64,000 nucleotides of DNA from assembly GCF_910592395.1 (NCBI RefSeq), contig NC_088326.1, positions 7,881,001 through 7,945,000 of the forward strand, given 5' to 3'. This DNA is from Lineus longissimus (taxonomy: Eukaryota > Nemertea > Pilidiophora > Heteronemertea > Lineidae). The notes under the pieces were generated by a model, which made no database searches, was not told where the DNA came from, and was given only the letters and a program-made list of their open reading frames with translations. Below, piece after piece: positions 12,428 through 25,250 of this stretch. Position 1 is the stretch's first letter; the number at the start of each line of letters is the position of its first letter. Position numbers and translations under genes: made by a program.

Positions 12428-13840
12428 TTGGCTCACCGTAAGGGGAGTCTATACGATAGCGCTGTGTCCGTCGTTGGCTGCGTCGTCGTCGTCGTCGTCG
12501 TCGTCCGTCGTATCCTGTTTCAGAAACAGTGGCACGTTTCTTAACCGCTAGGGCTATGAACTTGAAACTTTGTACACAGCACCCCCCAGGTCAGGTGACC
12601 TCTGACACTGAATTTCTGTCCGATCTGATTATCAACTTGGCCACCAGGGGGCCAAATGTCGATATTTAAAAAGTGTGATATCTTGCTTATTAGTGACTTG
12701 TTTTCGATGAAACTTTAGTTGTAGGTACTCATAGCAAATATACATCTTGTATCATACGGGTTTTTAATTTGACCTACTTTTCAAGGTCACAGAGGTCATA
12801 TGGCGTAAATTGGCCGTTAGAGTGTAAACTATGGCACGTTTCTTAACCACTAAAGCTATGAACTTGAAACTTGGTGCATATAACCCCCTATATAACATAG
12901 CCTCTGGTGCTGAATTTCAGTATGATCTGATTTTTAACTTTGCCACCAGGGGGCCAAAAGTGAAAATCTAAAAAGTGTGATATCTCGCTTATAAGTGACT
13001 TGTTTTCGATAAAATTTTTATGGTAGGTACTCTTAGGAAGAATTCATTACATATCTTACGGGTTTTTAATTTGACCTACTTTTCAAGGTCACAGAGGTCA
13101 TATGGCGTAAATTGGCCGTAAGTGTGAACTATGGCACGTTTCTTAACCAGTAAAGCTATGAACTTGAAACTTGGTGCATATAACCCCCTACATCAGACAA
13201 CCTCTGATGCTGAATTTTGGCCCGATCTGATTCTTTATTCGGCCACCAGGGGGCCATAATGGAAAAAGAAAGAAGTGCAATATCTTGCTTATTTGAGTGA
13301 ATTGTTTTCAATAAAATTTTTATGGCAGAGACTTCTAGCAAGGATACACCACATGTCCTACGATTTTTGGATTTGACCTCCTTTTCTAGGTCACAGAGGT
13401 CAAATGGCGTAAATTGGCCGTTAGAGTGTAACTATGGCACGTTTCTTAACTGCTGAAGCTATGAACTTGAAAGTTGGTACATGTAACCCCCTACATCAGA
13501 TAATCTGTGACACCGAATTTTGGCCTGATCTGATTCTTAATTTGGCCACCAGGTGGTCAAAACTGAAAAAGTAGGACGTGCAATATCTCGCTTATTAATG
13601 ACCTTTTTTTGATGAAATTTTTATTGCAGGTACTCTTAGCAAGAATACATCATGTGTTTTACGATTTTTGGATTTGACCTTCTTTTTAAGGTCACCGAGG
13701 TCAAATTGCAAAAATTGGGTTTAGAGTGTAACTTTGGCAAGTTTTTATGGTGGTTACCCCTAGCAAGGATACATGACATATCAAAGATGTATACGGTGAG
13801 CACAATGGCCCCTGGCCATTTCATTTATTTCATGTGCCTT
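12428..13840. repeat. About 300-bp tandem units of the dispersed intron repeat
   Basis: The block begins GGCTCACCGTAAGGGGAGTC with a CGTC microsatellite (about 12480-12508) and ends GGTGAGCACAATGGCCC. In between, units marked by ATGGCACGTTTCTTAACC start at about 12530, 12831, 13131 and 13435, each also carrying GGCCACCAGGGGGCC and AAGGTCACAGAGGTCA. The ORFs across it are unconserved between units. Confidence 0.8.
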
Positions 13841-14017
13841 TTCAAAAATTCAAATGAGCCCATGAACCGTGCTTTATGACCATAATTTTTTGGCACTTGC
13901 AATTCCATAGAGTGTGTTCGATAGACATGACAAACGAACATTTTTTTTTGGATTTTTGGGTGATCTCATAGGTCACCAGCTGTCTGAAAAAAAAAAGACC
14001 TGTAGTGAGCTAAAACT

Positions 14018-14507
14018 ACGGCAGCAGATTAGTGCCATAAAAAATAAAATATTATCTCGTTATTACGCGATCTTTTCTCGTTATTACGCTATCTTTTCTC
14101 GTTATTACGCGATCTTTTCTCGTTATTACGAGATGTTATCTCGTTATTACGCGATCTTTTCTCGTTATTACGAGATGTTATCTCGTTATTACGCGATCTT
14201 TTCCGTTATTTTCACCATTGTTCAGTCCAAGATTGAAATAGAACCGTACAAGAAGTTCCCTCATATTAGGCATGTTAGGACACGACGATGGTATATGGGT
14301 CTATAAAGTACGGACCTTTCCCGCGCTTGATTTTGAGCTTTAATCCTCGATGTTGCGTGCACTTTCGCATCTCGTAATAACGAGAAAAGATCTCGTAATA
14401 ACGAGATAACATCTCGTAATAACGAGAAAAGATCGCGTAATAATGAGAAAAGATCTCGTAATAACGAGATAATATTTTATTTTTTATGGCACTAATCTGC
14501 TGCCGTA
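14018..14507. mobile_element. Foldback element with palindromic 17-18-bp arrays and 8-bp flanking repeat
   Basis: The ends CGGCAGCAGATTAGTGCC and its inverse are perfect. TAAAACTA occurs directly at both edges (14011-14018 and 14508-14515), an 8-bp duplication as made by hAT-type transposases. Both arms consist of repeats of TCTCGTTATTACGCGA/TCTCGTTATTACGAGA, each itself near-palindromic (seven to eight on the left, five on the right). The ORFs with SRYYAIF repeats are repeat translations. Confidence 0.75.
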
Positions 14508-15155
14508 TAAAACTAATCTTCAAAATGAAATAATTTAGCAGGAATTTTCTAGTAATGAAAGCAAAAAAAAAACTTTGTTGCATCATAGTTCACCTACATT
14601 GTGAAAAAGAACGAAAATAAAATAAAATAAAAAAGTGACTTTTTGAACATTTTAAAATTGCTTGATACATAATGAAGAGACAGGATTAGCTGGGTCTAAA
14701 TACATCAGATACATGACCAACTAGATATACCATTCTCTGTTGAAAACCGCAGTCAAATATCTTATTTTATCTCTGTGATAATAAATAAAGCCTGTGGACC
14801 TTTACTTTCTGGAAGGACAGTACATGTATAGGCCCGGCTTTGAATAAAATGAAACACACTTCGCTACCACAGGTTGTCGAAATACGTTTCGTGGCATCGA
14901 AATAATTCGCACTCTTGATTATGCAAAATACGGTTATGCTGAAAATTATTATGCTTTTTCCAGTAGCAGGTCTTCTCTACCAGCCATTTGGAGTACAATA
15001 TTCACTCGTTAGATTGATGGTGGTAGATAGTTCCACTGGAATTGTATGTCTTTAATGATTTCAAAAGAAATATTTTCTAATATATTTATGGAAGAGAAGT
15101 CAATTAGTGGTCAGTGGCTACATTCTCACCTAAACTTACGAAGCATTATTTTCAG

Positions 15156-15341
15156 CAATGCCATCGGTCCCCTGATCGCTCTTTGGACGGTGTCACATGC
15201 GCAGAGCGTCGAACAATCGGATCCGGCCCCAATCTGGATACTCCTGTATGGGAGTGCTGGCATATCCATTGGGCTGTGGGTGTGGGGCAGGAGAGTCATC
15301 AAGACACTAGGAGAAGACTTGACCAAGATTACACCAACTAG
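15156..15341 (+). CDS. SLC20A: SLC20-family phosphate transporter, internal exon
   Basis: The acceptor is TTTTCAG (ending 15155) and the donor is AG|GTGAGC (intron from 15342). The 186-bp exon completes the Ser codon of the previous exon and reads NAIGPLIALWTV, then GLWVWGRRVIKTLGEDLTK, both hallmark PiT C-terminal segments (a transmembrane helix followed by the cytoplasmic VWGRRVI turn). It ends in phase 2 and joins the terminal exon at 28196. The in-frame Met upstream at 15046 lies in the intron and is not the start. Confidence 0.93.
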   Translation, partial: QCHRSPDRSLDGVTCAERRTIGSGPNLDTPVWECWHIHWAVGVGQESHQDTRRRLDQDYTN

Positions 15342-15664
15342 GTGAGCATTGGTACTACAAAGTGACGAAGATACCTTGGCCTTTTGATCTAAATTATTAG
15401 CAGTGATTTGCACCATAAAAGACTCCTGTTGTTTCAACAACAAAATTTGCTCCTGCGAATTACATAGAAATTACGTAGATGTAGAAATTACCCGGGATAA
15501 AATATCCGGCCATTTCAATTTCTGAGCTGGGTTCGATACTAGACTAAGGACTTCAGGGCAAGAACTATTTCCTAAGCAGGCAGGCACCAACACATGGCAA
15601 TCATTAATTAATGTAGGACAATTAGGGGAATAGAAATTCATGATTTTTTATAATTTCATCGTTT

Positions 15665-16330
15665 TTAGCTCACCTATCAGGTGAGCTAATACGATACCGC
15701 GGCGTCTGGCGTCCGTCGTCGTCGTCGTCGTCGTCGTCGTCGGCCGTCGTTAACTTTTGACAAAATCGTGGCACGTTTCTTAACCGCTTGACCCAGAAAG
15801 TTCATACTTGGTGTGTGGGTACCCCTAGGCAAGACCTTCCTTCAGAATAAAAATCAGCGCAATTTGACTGCTGGTCTGCCATATAGGGGGTGCTCTTTTA
15901 AAACCTATTTTTGTCATTTTGAAGCTTATGGTTAAAGCTAGAGCGATGAAAATTTTATGGTGGGTGTATCTAATAAAGGTACATCACATATCACACGGGT
16001 TTTTGATTTGACCTTCATTTCAAGGTCACAGAGGTCGAACTCTAAAATTTATTTGATCATGGCACGTTTTTTTGCTATTGGTCATAGACTCTCTAAATTT
16101 GATATGTAGACACCTATTGGGCATCTCTACATGTTGACACAGATTTAGGTCAGTGTGACCTACTATTCAAGTATAAGTAGGTCAAGGTTAAAAAAGCCCA
16201 TTTTCTTTATTCCAGCAGATTGAAGTTTGAAATGAAGTTTTAGAGGTTGGCCTGATATAGAGGTTTCGATATTAAATATATTAATTTCGTTTCATATCAC
16301 TAGGTGGCGGTACTGTGCAAAAATGTCAGT
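15665..16330. repeat. Dispersed intron repeat copy with CGTC microsatellite
   Basis: It starts with the palindrome TAGCTCACCTATCAGGTGAGCTA (15668-15690), then GGCGTCCGTCGTCGTC repeats, then the GGCACGTTTCTTAACCGCT and AAGGTCACAGAGGTC blocks. This is the same family as 12428-13840. No gene is seen. Confidence 0.7.
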
Positions 16331-17281
16331 TGGCACATTGCCAGCAGTTTTGAATTTCGCGGTTCGAGGCAATCCGTCGGGGTATCCCAGATGCGCAGTG
16401 TTGTACTGCGCCACTAGATCTGCATACTACAAGTATGGAAGACAGCCATTTTATGAATTTGAAGCGAGACGAAGAAGGAATTAAATCACCTTGAATCAAT
16501 GCTAAAACTTAATCATCCGCTCTTCGGATGAGGTCGTATGTGTTGATTACATTCTTGTGATTGGTTTGAGATTATTAGTTTGTCCTCATTGCCGGTTGTT
16601 TTAGAAAATTTTGACTGTGGTTGGAAGGTAAAATGAGAAACTTGTCACACTGTTCTTCGGCTTGGAATGGGGATAGTCAATGCAGAGCCAGTTGGTACAA
16701 GCTGCCTTGCGAATCGGGGTGGCGTAATAATACTGTGAAAGAACAATAAAATGATGAATTGTAGCAGTGTGTGTCAGAAATTATGTGATTTCCATTGCAT
16801 TTGACGATCCCAAAGTTTCGAGAGTATGGCAAAATGGCGGCTGCCGTCATTGGAGATTAGCGTCAAGCCGGAACCTTTCGTTACAATGTGGGCTTTTAAA
16901 CACAAGTTAATGGTTTATCATCACCCAGACGCTACTCATTAGGTAAACCTCTACTAAAAACACTTGCTTTAATTTTTGTAAACATGTCACGAGTGCTTAA
17001 AAAGAACCATTTTTGTGATCGTTTTTCATCGCTGTAGAAATGTACACAGTCAGAGTCAGTCAGTGTGTCAACACAACAACGGTGTTAGTATACACATGAA
17101 TCCATGATACACGGAGACACGAATGTAAACATTTGCCTGTTGGGTCAAAAGGAGTTCACCGTTAGCGATCACTGCCCCAAGAAAGGTCATCTGAGCTGGT
17201 TGACTAAAGTAGATGATGATAATGATGAAAGTGTAGCGCAGCTGTCATCAGTGCTTTTATAGTTAGGCCTAGGCTACAGTC

Positions 17282-17795
17282 GGATTCATAAGTAAATGTC
17301 ACTGACTGCCCTTTTTTTGGGTCGCTGTGCAAAAACTATTGGGCCGATTTCTTCAAAGTTTGGTTTTTCTTGAATCTAATTTCGGGACCCAACACAATTT
17401 CCAGGTTAGAAATTTGCAAATTATAAAGAAAAAAATTGTCAACTTTGGAGCCCTTTGGCCATTTTGGGGGAATCTGGAGGGCCCGATTTTTTGTTATGGA
17501 TAGTTCTAAATGAAACTTGGCAGCTTTAAAGATACACACGAAAAAAAATTAATCTGAACATTTCAGCAAAATGCATCCAGAAATAAGCAGTACAGAGGAG
17601 AACATGTCAAAATCAATACACTACGTCAATGTACACCAATACATACAAAAAAATTATTTCGTAACCATGGTTACTGAAATATGAAAATCCTCTTGCGTCC
17701 CGAAATTAGATTCAAGAAAACCAAACTTTGAAGAAATCGGCCCAGTAGTTTTTGCGCAGCGGCCCAAAAGGGCAGTGACATTTAATTATGAATCC
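17282..17795. mobile_element. MITE, about 514 bp
   Basis: The left end GGATTCATAAGTAAATGTCA and the right end TGACATTTAATTATGAATCC are inverted, and the similarity runs inward through GGGCCGATTTCTTCAAAGTTTGG for about 110 bp per arm. A truncated relative lies at about 34700-34780 (GGTTTGGGTCGCTGTGCAAAA). No ORF of note is present. Confidence 0.75.
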
Positions 17796-18299
17796 TACTA
17801 TAGGGCTGTCTTGTAACTATGTTATTGTCTCAAAAATGAATACAAACTGCTACCTAGTTACTCAGTACATCATATTCTATTCTGTGCATTCCTTGCTTCA
17901 ATTGTTCTTGTATCATATTTTTCAACATTTCTCTCTAATCGCAAGCCGAGGATAAATACTCCTTTCAAGATAGCATATTCACACGCAATTCCACAGGTAC
18001 ATCCCATTCATTTGAAATTTCGGCCAATGACAGCAGGTTTTACAAAATGTAAATGCGCTGTTTATTTTCAATAGTCACTGAATAGCTAAGACACATGTAA
18101 ACCCGTCTTAATTGGCCAGAAAACATCTCTCAGCTTCTCCCACAAATAACGATTCACTTATTCCAACGTCAGTAACATGTGCACGCGGAAAACAATACGA
18201 CTAACTCCACTTTTTCAAGACAAACCACACCATCCCACAACTATTGCTTAATTAACCCCTAACAATGACAAGTTCTTCCTCATACTCTCCCTTTCATAT

Positions 18300-19392
18300 C
18301 GACAGGTGAGCACAATGGCCCTGGCCATTTCATTTTATTTCATCATTGATCAAAATATGAAAGAAACCAAAGAAAGAACGAGTACGTACATAGAGAAGAT
18401 GAAAGCATATAGTCCACTTTTGACAAGCACTGTAATTTCTTGGAAGTTCTTAGATATAACAAACAGCGTTGGCGTCCTTCTGAAAATGTTTTTGTTGAGA
18501 ACCTTCCACCAAAGTTTTATCGAAAAGGAGTCACTCATAAGAGAGATATCACACTTTTTTTGGTTTCTACTTCTGGCCCTCTGTTGGCCAAGTCAAGAAT
18601 CAGATGAGACTGAAATTCATTGTCAGAGGTTACATGACATAGGGAGTCATGTGTACAAAATTTCAAGTTCATAGTTTTAGCGGTTAAGAAACGTACCACA
18701 GTTACACCCAAACGACGAATTTACAACATTTGACCTCTGTGACCTTGAAAATTAAGTCAAATCGAAAACCATAGGATATGTGATGTATCCTTGCTAGGAG
18801 TACCTACCATAGAGATTTCATCGAAAACAAGTCACTAATTAGCAAGATATTGCACTTTTTACCTTTTTCAGTTTTGGCCCCCTGGTGGCCAAGTCAAGAA
18901 TCAAATCAAACCGAAATTCAGTGTCGGCGGTTATATGACATAGGGAGTTATTTGCACCACATTTCAAGTTCATAGCTTTAGCGGTTAAGAAACGTGCCAT
19001 AGTTACACTCAAACGGCCAATTTACACCATTTGACCTCTTTGACCTTGGAAACTATGTCAAATCAAAAACCCGTCTGATGTGTGATGCATTCTTGCTGGG
19101 AGTACCTACCTTAAAAATGTTATCGAAAACGGGTCACTCATAAGAGAGATATCACACTTTTTAGGTTTCCACTTCTGGCCCCCTGGTGGCCAAGTCAAGA
19201 ATGAGATCGGAATGAAATGCATTGTCAGAGGTCGCCTGACTTGAGGGGTCCTATGTAGAAAGTTTCAAGTTCATAGCCCAAGCGATTAAGAAACGTGCCA
19301 CTGTTTTTGAAATAGGATACGACGAGGACGACGGATGAGGGACGCCGGCCACAGCGGTATTGTATAGACTCCCCTACGGTGAGCCGAAAATG
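18300..19392. repeat. Dispersed intron repeat, reverse orientation tandem units
   Basis: About 300-bp units carry the inverse blocks (TTAAGAAACGTACCACAGTTAC, TGACCTCTGTGACCTTGAAAA, GGCCCCCTGGTGGCCAAGTC) at about 18580, 18880 and 19180, and the block ends with GACTCCCCTACGGTGAGCC. The 122-aa ORF at 18306-18674 lies inside this repeat and is not conserved between units, so I do not call it a gene. Confidence 0.75.
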
Positions 19393-20315
19393 AAAGTCAA
19401 TCTTATGGTTCATAATATGTTTTTTTTTAGGTAGATGGAAAGAGTAAAAACTTTAGAATGTGGCCAGAAGGCCAGTAATGTTAATTCAAAATCAAAAGCA
19501 GTTCAAATCCTGTGTTGCAGAATTTACTCAATAGAATACTCCTGTTGTTTTTTTAACTTACTTTACCCTTGCAAAAGTTCACAACCTAAAGGAAACTAAA
19601 GTTCTCGAGCTGAAATGGAGACATGTTCTGCGACAAGAACAATCAAATGTCTGCACATTCAATGACTATACTGAAGCCTTACTAGTTCCATTTCGAAGTC
19701 CATGGTCAAGTGGATTTGATCTTCATGTTGTTCATTTTGTATATTCCAAGATCGACCTCCGTACTTGGTATTAAGCTACGAAGTATTATTCCAGGATCTA
19801 AAGTAAAAGCTATGGGTAAACCTGGGTGATCAAAATATACAAACATGTTCCTATGATCAAGCCAAAAAGAATCAAATTCCGAGTCTGCAGCATCATAGTA
19901 CTGCAAGATGCAGTCCTCTATTGCAAAATACTTTGGCAGGCCAATTTTCCTGTCCGGTTATATACAGCCATTGACTGATGAGCAGATTGACAATTGCTTG
20001 TTCCAGAATTATTCCTGTTTGGAATATTTATTGGTAGGTTTGACATGAAAATATGTCCATTAGGCTCGAAAAACGTTTTGGTCTGAATTGACCCAATCGA
20101 CGAGTTGTGTTGGTGCTGAGTTCTGGCACATTCGCTGAGGACCATGCCATGGCTATGGGGAGGTGGGATGAGCTGGTTCTGTCTGAGATAGATGCAGTTT
20201 CAGACATGCTGGCTCACATTGAACATAAGTCGAGATGCTGCTTGAACGATGTCACTGCAACTGACACATTCTCTGGAGCGAACTGGATTGATTTTGATGC
20301 AGTTTCTGGTCAGCT

Positions 20316-20814
20316 TTATATTCCTATGACTGAAGCTTCTGCGACACACTGGATAGACCTTGATACTGTTTCTGGGACACACTGGGTATCGGTTGATACT
20401 GTCTCTGGAACACTTTTTACACCGATTGATACAGTTTCTGCTAAGGGTTTGTACACAATGATCCTACTCTCAGGAGCGGACATGTCTGTTGACTGCTCCG
20501 TTGAAATGGCGGTGTTGGGAACGAGACCAGTAGAAATCACAGGAACAGAGTTTTTCACAGTATCACTCACAGCTTGGCTCTTGACTTTCTGCAAGTAGGC
20601 TTGCATACGGCGATGATCCCGACGAAGTGTTGATGGCGATTTCATACCTTTTATGCGTGGTGGGGCAGTATAACGTTGAACTGTTCCATCCTCGTTCCAG
20701 TTGAGTGTCAATGATAGTCCATCTCCAGTTTATGAGGGATTCCACCCGTTTGGTGACTTTGTTAATCCAAGATGTTCTAGCACTGACATTGAATACATTT
20801 GTGGCACGAATCAT
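20316..20814 (-). pseudogene. Degenerate transposable-element ORF with RRDHRR-type motif
   Basis: Two overlapping minus-strand frames (20563-20814, then 20316-20711) together look like one reading frame broken by a frameshift near 20690. The visible motif is PPRIKGMKSPSTLRRDHRRM, followed by QAYLQK. A basic SPS.xRRDxRR helix of this kind occurs in gag-like first ORFs of invertebrate LINE and LTR elements, usually near zinc knuckles. No knuckle is seen here. The downstream part is a low-complexity series of ETVS-type repeats. The family cannot be named with confidence. Confidence 0.35.
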
Positions 20815-21559
20815 GGGGAGCGATATTGACAGTGGAGATATTGTAGGCTTTACGAGGAATGAATAAAGAAGCAGTTTATCATTTCTGTAGTGATACTACG
20901 ACATATCTCACTTCAGACGATGATAGTCAAATGCACTGAAGGTGATAAGTAATTTTTTCCTGATCCTAATTAAAGACAACATTGAACCCTACACATTCAG
21001 TAATAATTAGGTGTGAATCATAACCCATAGCCTATACTTGGCCTTACGCCTATAATAATCAGAGACCTAAAGCCTACATATTCATGGTTAGATAGGTCAA
21101 AATATTCAACAAGTTCTACACCTGAAAGCCCATACTAATTAAAAACCATTGTTTACAGTAATTCCCAACTAAACTGTGCTGAATCATGTCTTAAGCTGAA
21201 AGTAATATTGTGAAATTAGAATGATCAAGATACTTTAAAATTATATTACAAAATAGATAGTTTGCAAATCAGCAGTGATTTGCACCAGAAAAGAAGGTAA
21301 TCGTGTTGTGTCAGCTAGCTATACTAATAGCACTTCTATTGAATATATTAACGGGCATGTAATCTTGTACTAACAAGGAGAAAAAACATACATTTTGATA
21401 AACTTGCTTGTGCTTGAATCACATGTTTGCCTACGATAGTAAGGCTAAATTGCGAGGCAGTGCCCTACGTTGCATACTGTATATTCATTCTAATATTGTT
21501 GCGCCAAACAGCTCTAAATGAAATGGTCCAGGGACCATGTGCTCACCTGTGTCAAAGGA

Positions 21560-22180
21560 CCTTGAAAAGTAGGGAATAAACTGCAGACGATATATGATGT
21601 ATCATCGCTAGTAGCACCTACCATATTTGTTTTCAAATTTTCGGACCAGTATTAAGCGAACAATGGCATATTTTCACTTTTAACGTTTGGCCCCCTGGTG
21701 GCCAAACCGTGAATCATATGATGCCACTATTTTGTCTCGGAGTAGGGGCCACCCTTGGGTACATTCGTACCAAATTTGAGATATCTGGCTAAAGCGGTTA
21801 CAAAACATGCCACCGTTCTCTAACGGCAGTGCTGCCAAACGACCTTGATCTTTTGGCCTTGAAAAGTAGGTCGGGAAAAAAACGCGGTGGATATAATTAT
21901 GATGCACCATTACAAGAAGTACAACCATATTTTTTTCAAATTTTTCGGACTAGTAATAAGGGAGAAATCGCATATTTTCACTTTTGGCATTTGACCCGCT
22001 GGTGGCCAAACCGTGAATCATATGACGCCACAATTCTGTCTCTGAGTACTGATTATCAAGGGGTACATGTGTACCAAGTTGGAGTTCAACAGCTTCAGCG
22101 GTAACGAAACTTGCCACCCATGTCTTACGACGGACGACGGACACTGCGTCATTGTAAATGCTCACACTCTGGTGAGCCAA
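21560..22180. repeat. Dispersed intron repeat, two diverged units
   Basis: Two units (about 21580-21840 and 21840-22150) share GGCCTTGAAAAGTAGG, TTTTTCAAATTTTCGGACNAGT and TGGTGGCCAAACCGTGAATCA. The second ends with ACGACGGACGACGGACAC and CTCTGGTGAGCC. The ORFs in both strands are short and unconserved. Confidence 0.65.
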
Positions 22181-23339
22181 AGAGGTGAAAACAGGGTAGG
22201 TAGTTAAAACACTGGGCCTATGTTTTCTTTAAAGTATTTGGACCTATAGATGTTATACCACCATCCGCTAAAAACTCCTGGAATAATTTCAAGAAAATCA
22301 ATCGTTTTTGAGATTAGTGCATTGCAAGACTACGAAAAAAAAGGGATGTGATAGATGTGATAGTAGGGCATGCCGCCCGAAATTATGTCCATAAAAAGTG
22401 TATTAGTGTAATTCATCATTGACTTTTTTTCTCACGCAACCCTTTTTGACAATTGAAAAAAAATTCAGAAAGGAGAAAAACCAAAATTCTCGGATTTTCG
22501 TTCAAAATTGCCAATGTCTCACTTGTGACAAGAAGTGTTATTTTAACAATTACACCAAACAAATTTTGACAAAAAACCTTGACTAAAATCGGGCTGGAAC
22601 ATGAATTCCGAGTGTGGAACAAGGCTTGGGGACAAAACATGAATTCTGATACGGATATTTCTAACACGTCTTACAAGTTTTCTGGCTGTGCAAAAACTCT
22701 GACTGTCATAGTACGAATTAACATAATATGTATCACCGTGTAAATACACTGCTGCCTTACTCCCGATACTACATTTAATATCCCACTGCCGATTTAGCCT
22801 AAAAAACTTCCACCTTTTAAAGTTGTATGTATACCTGGAGGGTAGACGCAAAAAAGAGTGTTCACATCTCGGATAAAATGTTCAATTTTCAGCACGGTAG
22901 CTATTCGATGTATTTAGCAGTAACGGCATTGCAACACGCACAAAACATCCCCAATACCCAGTGATTTACCATGTATTCAAAAATGTACCGCTGATATATT
23001 TGAAATCAATGCCTCGGAACTTCAAAACAAAACAAAAGCATGATATAGATGTTTAGCCCCAAAGGAAAATAGCTCTCACTGTTCGACTTACATATGGACC
23101 GTTTACACAGTACCAAACTGATCTAGCCCAATGTAGCTAAAAGGGGTACGCCGTTCTTAATTACTTGTTGTCCAGTTAAATAGAAGTCCATTAATGCACA
23201 ATGCCGTAGTGAAATCCAATTATAATCTTACCTGATCAAAGCCTGTCAATTGCCGCATATTCCCCGACATCTTAGAGGACCTCACCATGACTGTGGATGC
23301 CCATCACCATGCTTGCCCATTAGGTTTGGCTTGAACTAC

Positions 23340-23620
23340 CAGCTGATAGAGTAGGTACTCTGGCAAGGATTCATCACATATCCTACGGGTTTTTTGATTT
23401 GACCTAATTTTCAAGGTCACAGAGGTCAAATGGTGCAAATTGGCCGTTCGAGTGTAACTATGGCACGTTTCTTAACCGCTAAAGCTATGAACTTGAAATT
23501 TGGTACACATGACTCCCTATGTTATGTTTCCTCCGACAACGAATTTCGGTTTGATCTGATTCTTGACTTGGCCACCAGGGGGCCAGAAGAGGAAACCTAA
23601 AAAGTATGAATGATATATCT
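23340..23620. repeat. Dispersed intron repeat, single unit
   Basis: The stretch carries TCATCACATATCCTACGGG, AAGGTCACAGAGGTCAAATGG, ATGGCACGTTTCTTAACCGC and GGCCACCAGGGGGCC in the same order as the 12428 block. Confidence 0.65.
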
Positions 23621-23651
23621 TTGAATGACTCTTTTGGCCTTGAAAAGTAGA

Positions 23652-23866
23652 TTGACCATAGGTACCGCCATTTTGGCTAAACCTCAAAATCCTAAAGCAA
23701 TTCGAACTTTTTCGAAACGTAGTGAATGCTCATTTCCAGGGCGTCTGTTCTTTGTTTTCCAGAGAACAGCCTCCGATGATTTAAATGAGCATTCACTACG
23801 TTTTGAAGAAGTTGTAATTGCTTTATGATTTCAAGTTCTAGCCAAAATGGTAGTACCTATGGTCAA
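23652..23866. mobile_element. Small palindromic MITE
   Basis: TTGACCATAGGTACCGCCAT on the left pairs with ATGGTAGTACCTATGGTCAA on the right, and pairing continues inward through AATGCTCATT/AATGAGCATT with a short centre (about 23745-23785). The length is about 215 bp and no ORF is present. Confidence 0.7.
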
Positions 23867-23999
23867 ACCTTAACACTACATGACACAATACCATGCTCTT
23901 CAACCATCTTTCCTTCACATGAGGTGAACACAATGGCCCAGTGGTTACTCTGAGATAACCATAGGATTACTCTTAGGTTACTGGAGGATTAACCCCGAG

Positions 24000-25250
24000 T
24001 TAACCCTGGGTTTTCAGAAGCTAGTTCCAACCCCAACCAGTCCTTTCATGCTATAGCTAACCTCAACCCTTCCTTCTCATTTGCTATAGGTAACCCCAGC
24101 CATGACCTTTGATTATGCTATTGCAAACCCTACCCATTACCTATTCTTTTCATGCTATACTTTTTATTCTATTTCTAAACTCAACCATGACCCTTCCTTC
24201 TCATATGCTATATAGGTCATTCACCAATCAGCTTGCGGTTGTACACAAGAATAGTTCAGTTTGAGATGAATGTGTGGTCTCGCCATACTAATTTAAAATA
24301 TAGTTCTTCTTGAATAACATTGTGAATAAGGTGTGTTCAAAATGAAGAAAATGTTGAAGTTTAAGTCCAAATGGCTTACTTGTGTGGTTTTGAGGCTTCT
24401 TTTAATCCATCTTGGTGAAAAACTGACTCGCAGGTTAAAAGCTGTCAAAGATCACCCCCTTACTTCAGACCCCCAAACCTTAAAATTATCATGCATAACA
24501 TACAACGAAAATTTCATGGTCTGACAGGCTAGGATAGGTCTATTTGGCTGTGAAAGCGTTCCTCCCTGCGTACGTCTCGGAAAAAGTTATGAGCATGTAG
24601 AAAGTACCATTTTAAAGGGAAAAGGTTTAAATCTTTATTACGGGTGCGTGACTTATAAATAACCTAACAATGACATTTGATTATCATGCTATTGCTAACC
24701 TTTACCATTACCCGTCATTTAATGCTATAGCTAACCCAAATGATGACCCTTCCTTTTCACGTTATTGCTAACCTCCATCATGGCCCTTCTCATGCTATAG
24801 CCAACCCAAACCATGACCTTTGATTTTGATGCTATTGCTAACCCCAACCATTACCTATCCTTTTCATGGTATGGCTAACCCCAACCATGACCCTTCCTTT
24901 TCATGCTATTGCCAACCTCAACCATGACCCTTCCTTCGCATAATGCTATAGTTACCCAACCATGACCTTTGCTTTTAATGCTATTGCTAACCCCAACCAT
25001 TACCCAGCCTTTTCATGCCTAACCCTATCCCAACTCCTTCTCATATACTATAGCTAACCCCAACGATGACCTTTGATTTGATGCTATTGCCAACCCCGAC
25101 CATTACCTATATTATTTGTCATGATACAGCTAACCCAAAACAGTTACCCTCAATTTTGATGCTATCGCTAACCTGAACCGTGACACTTACTCGTAATGAA
25201 ATAACTTACCCTCTCCTTGACCCTTTGTTTTTATGTCTGTATTGCTTACT
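24000..25250. repeat. Degenerate minisatellite (AACCCCAACCATGACC type)
   Basis: A unit of roughly 35-45 bp with the core CTAACCCCAACCATGACCYT followed by T-rich sequence and ATGCTATWGC recurs many times. It is interrupted at about 24200-24650 by unrelated sequence that includes a short ORF (24333-24524) with no domain. Units alternate between ACCATGACC and ACCATTACC forms. Confidence 0.75.

Larger units (their letters stand above)
12256..14820. mobile_element. Tc1/mariner-like TIR element, non-autonomous, hosting other repeats
   Basis: The left end CAGTCCTTCCAGAAAGTAAA and the right end TTTACTTTCTGGAAGGACAG are inverted copies flanked by TA dinucleotides (12254-12255 and 14821-14822), as for Tc1/mariner. 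The similarity continues inward (TATCACAGAGATAAAATGAGA against its inverse near 14770). No transposase is visible. The interior is occupied by about 300-bp tandem intron-repeat units (12430-13840) and by a foldback (14018-14507). Confidence 0.75.

Noticed and set aside
13914-14306. 130-aa ORF with SRYYAIF repeats
   Set aside because: It is a translation of the palindromic array of a foldback element.
18306-18674. 122-aa ORF
   Set aside because: It lies within the dispersed intron repeat and is not conserved between tandem units.
20107-20598. 163-aa ORF with DTVSGTH-like repeats
   Set aside because: It is antisense to a more plausible transposon-derived frame (20316-20711) and its repeats mirror the other strand's low-complexity region.
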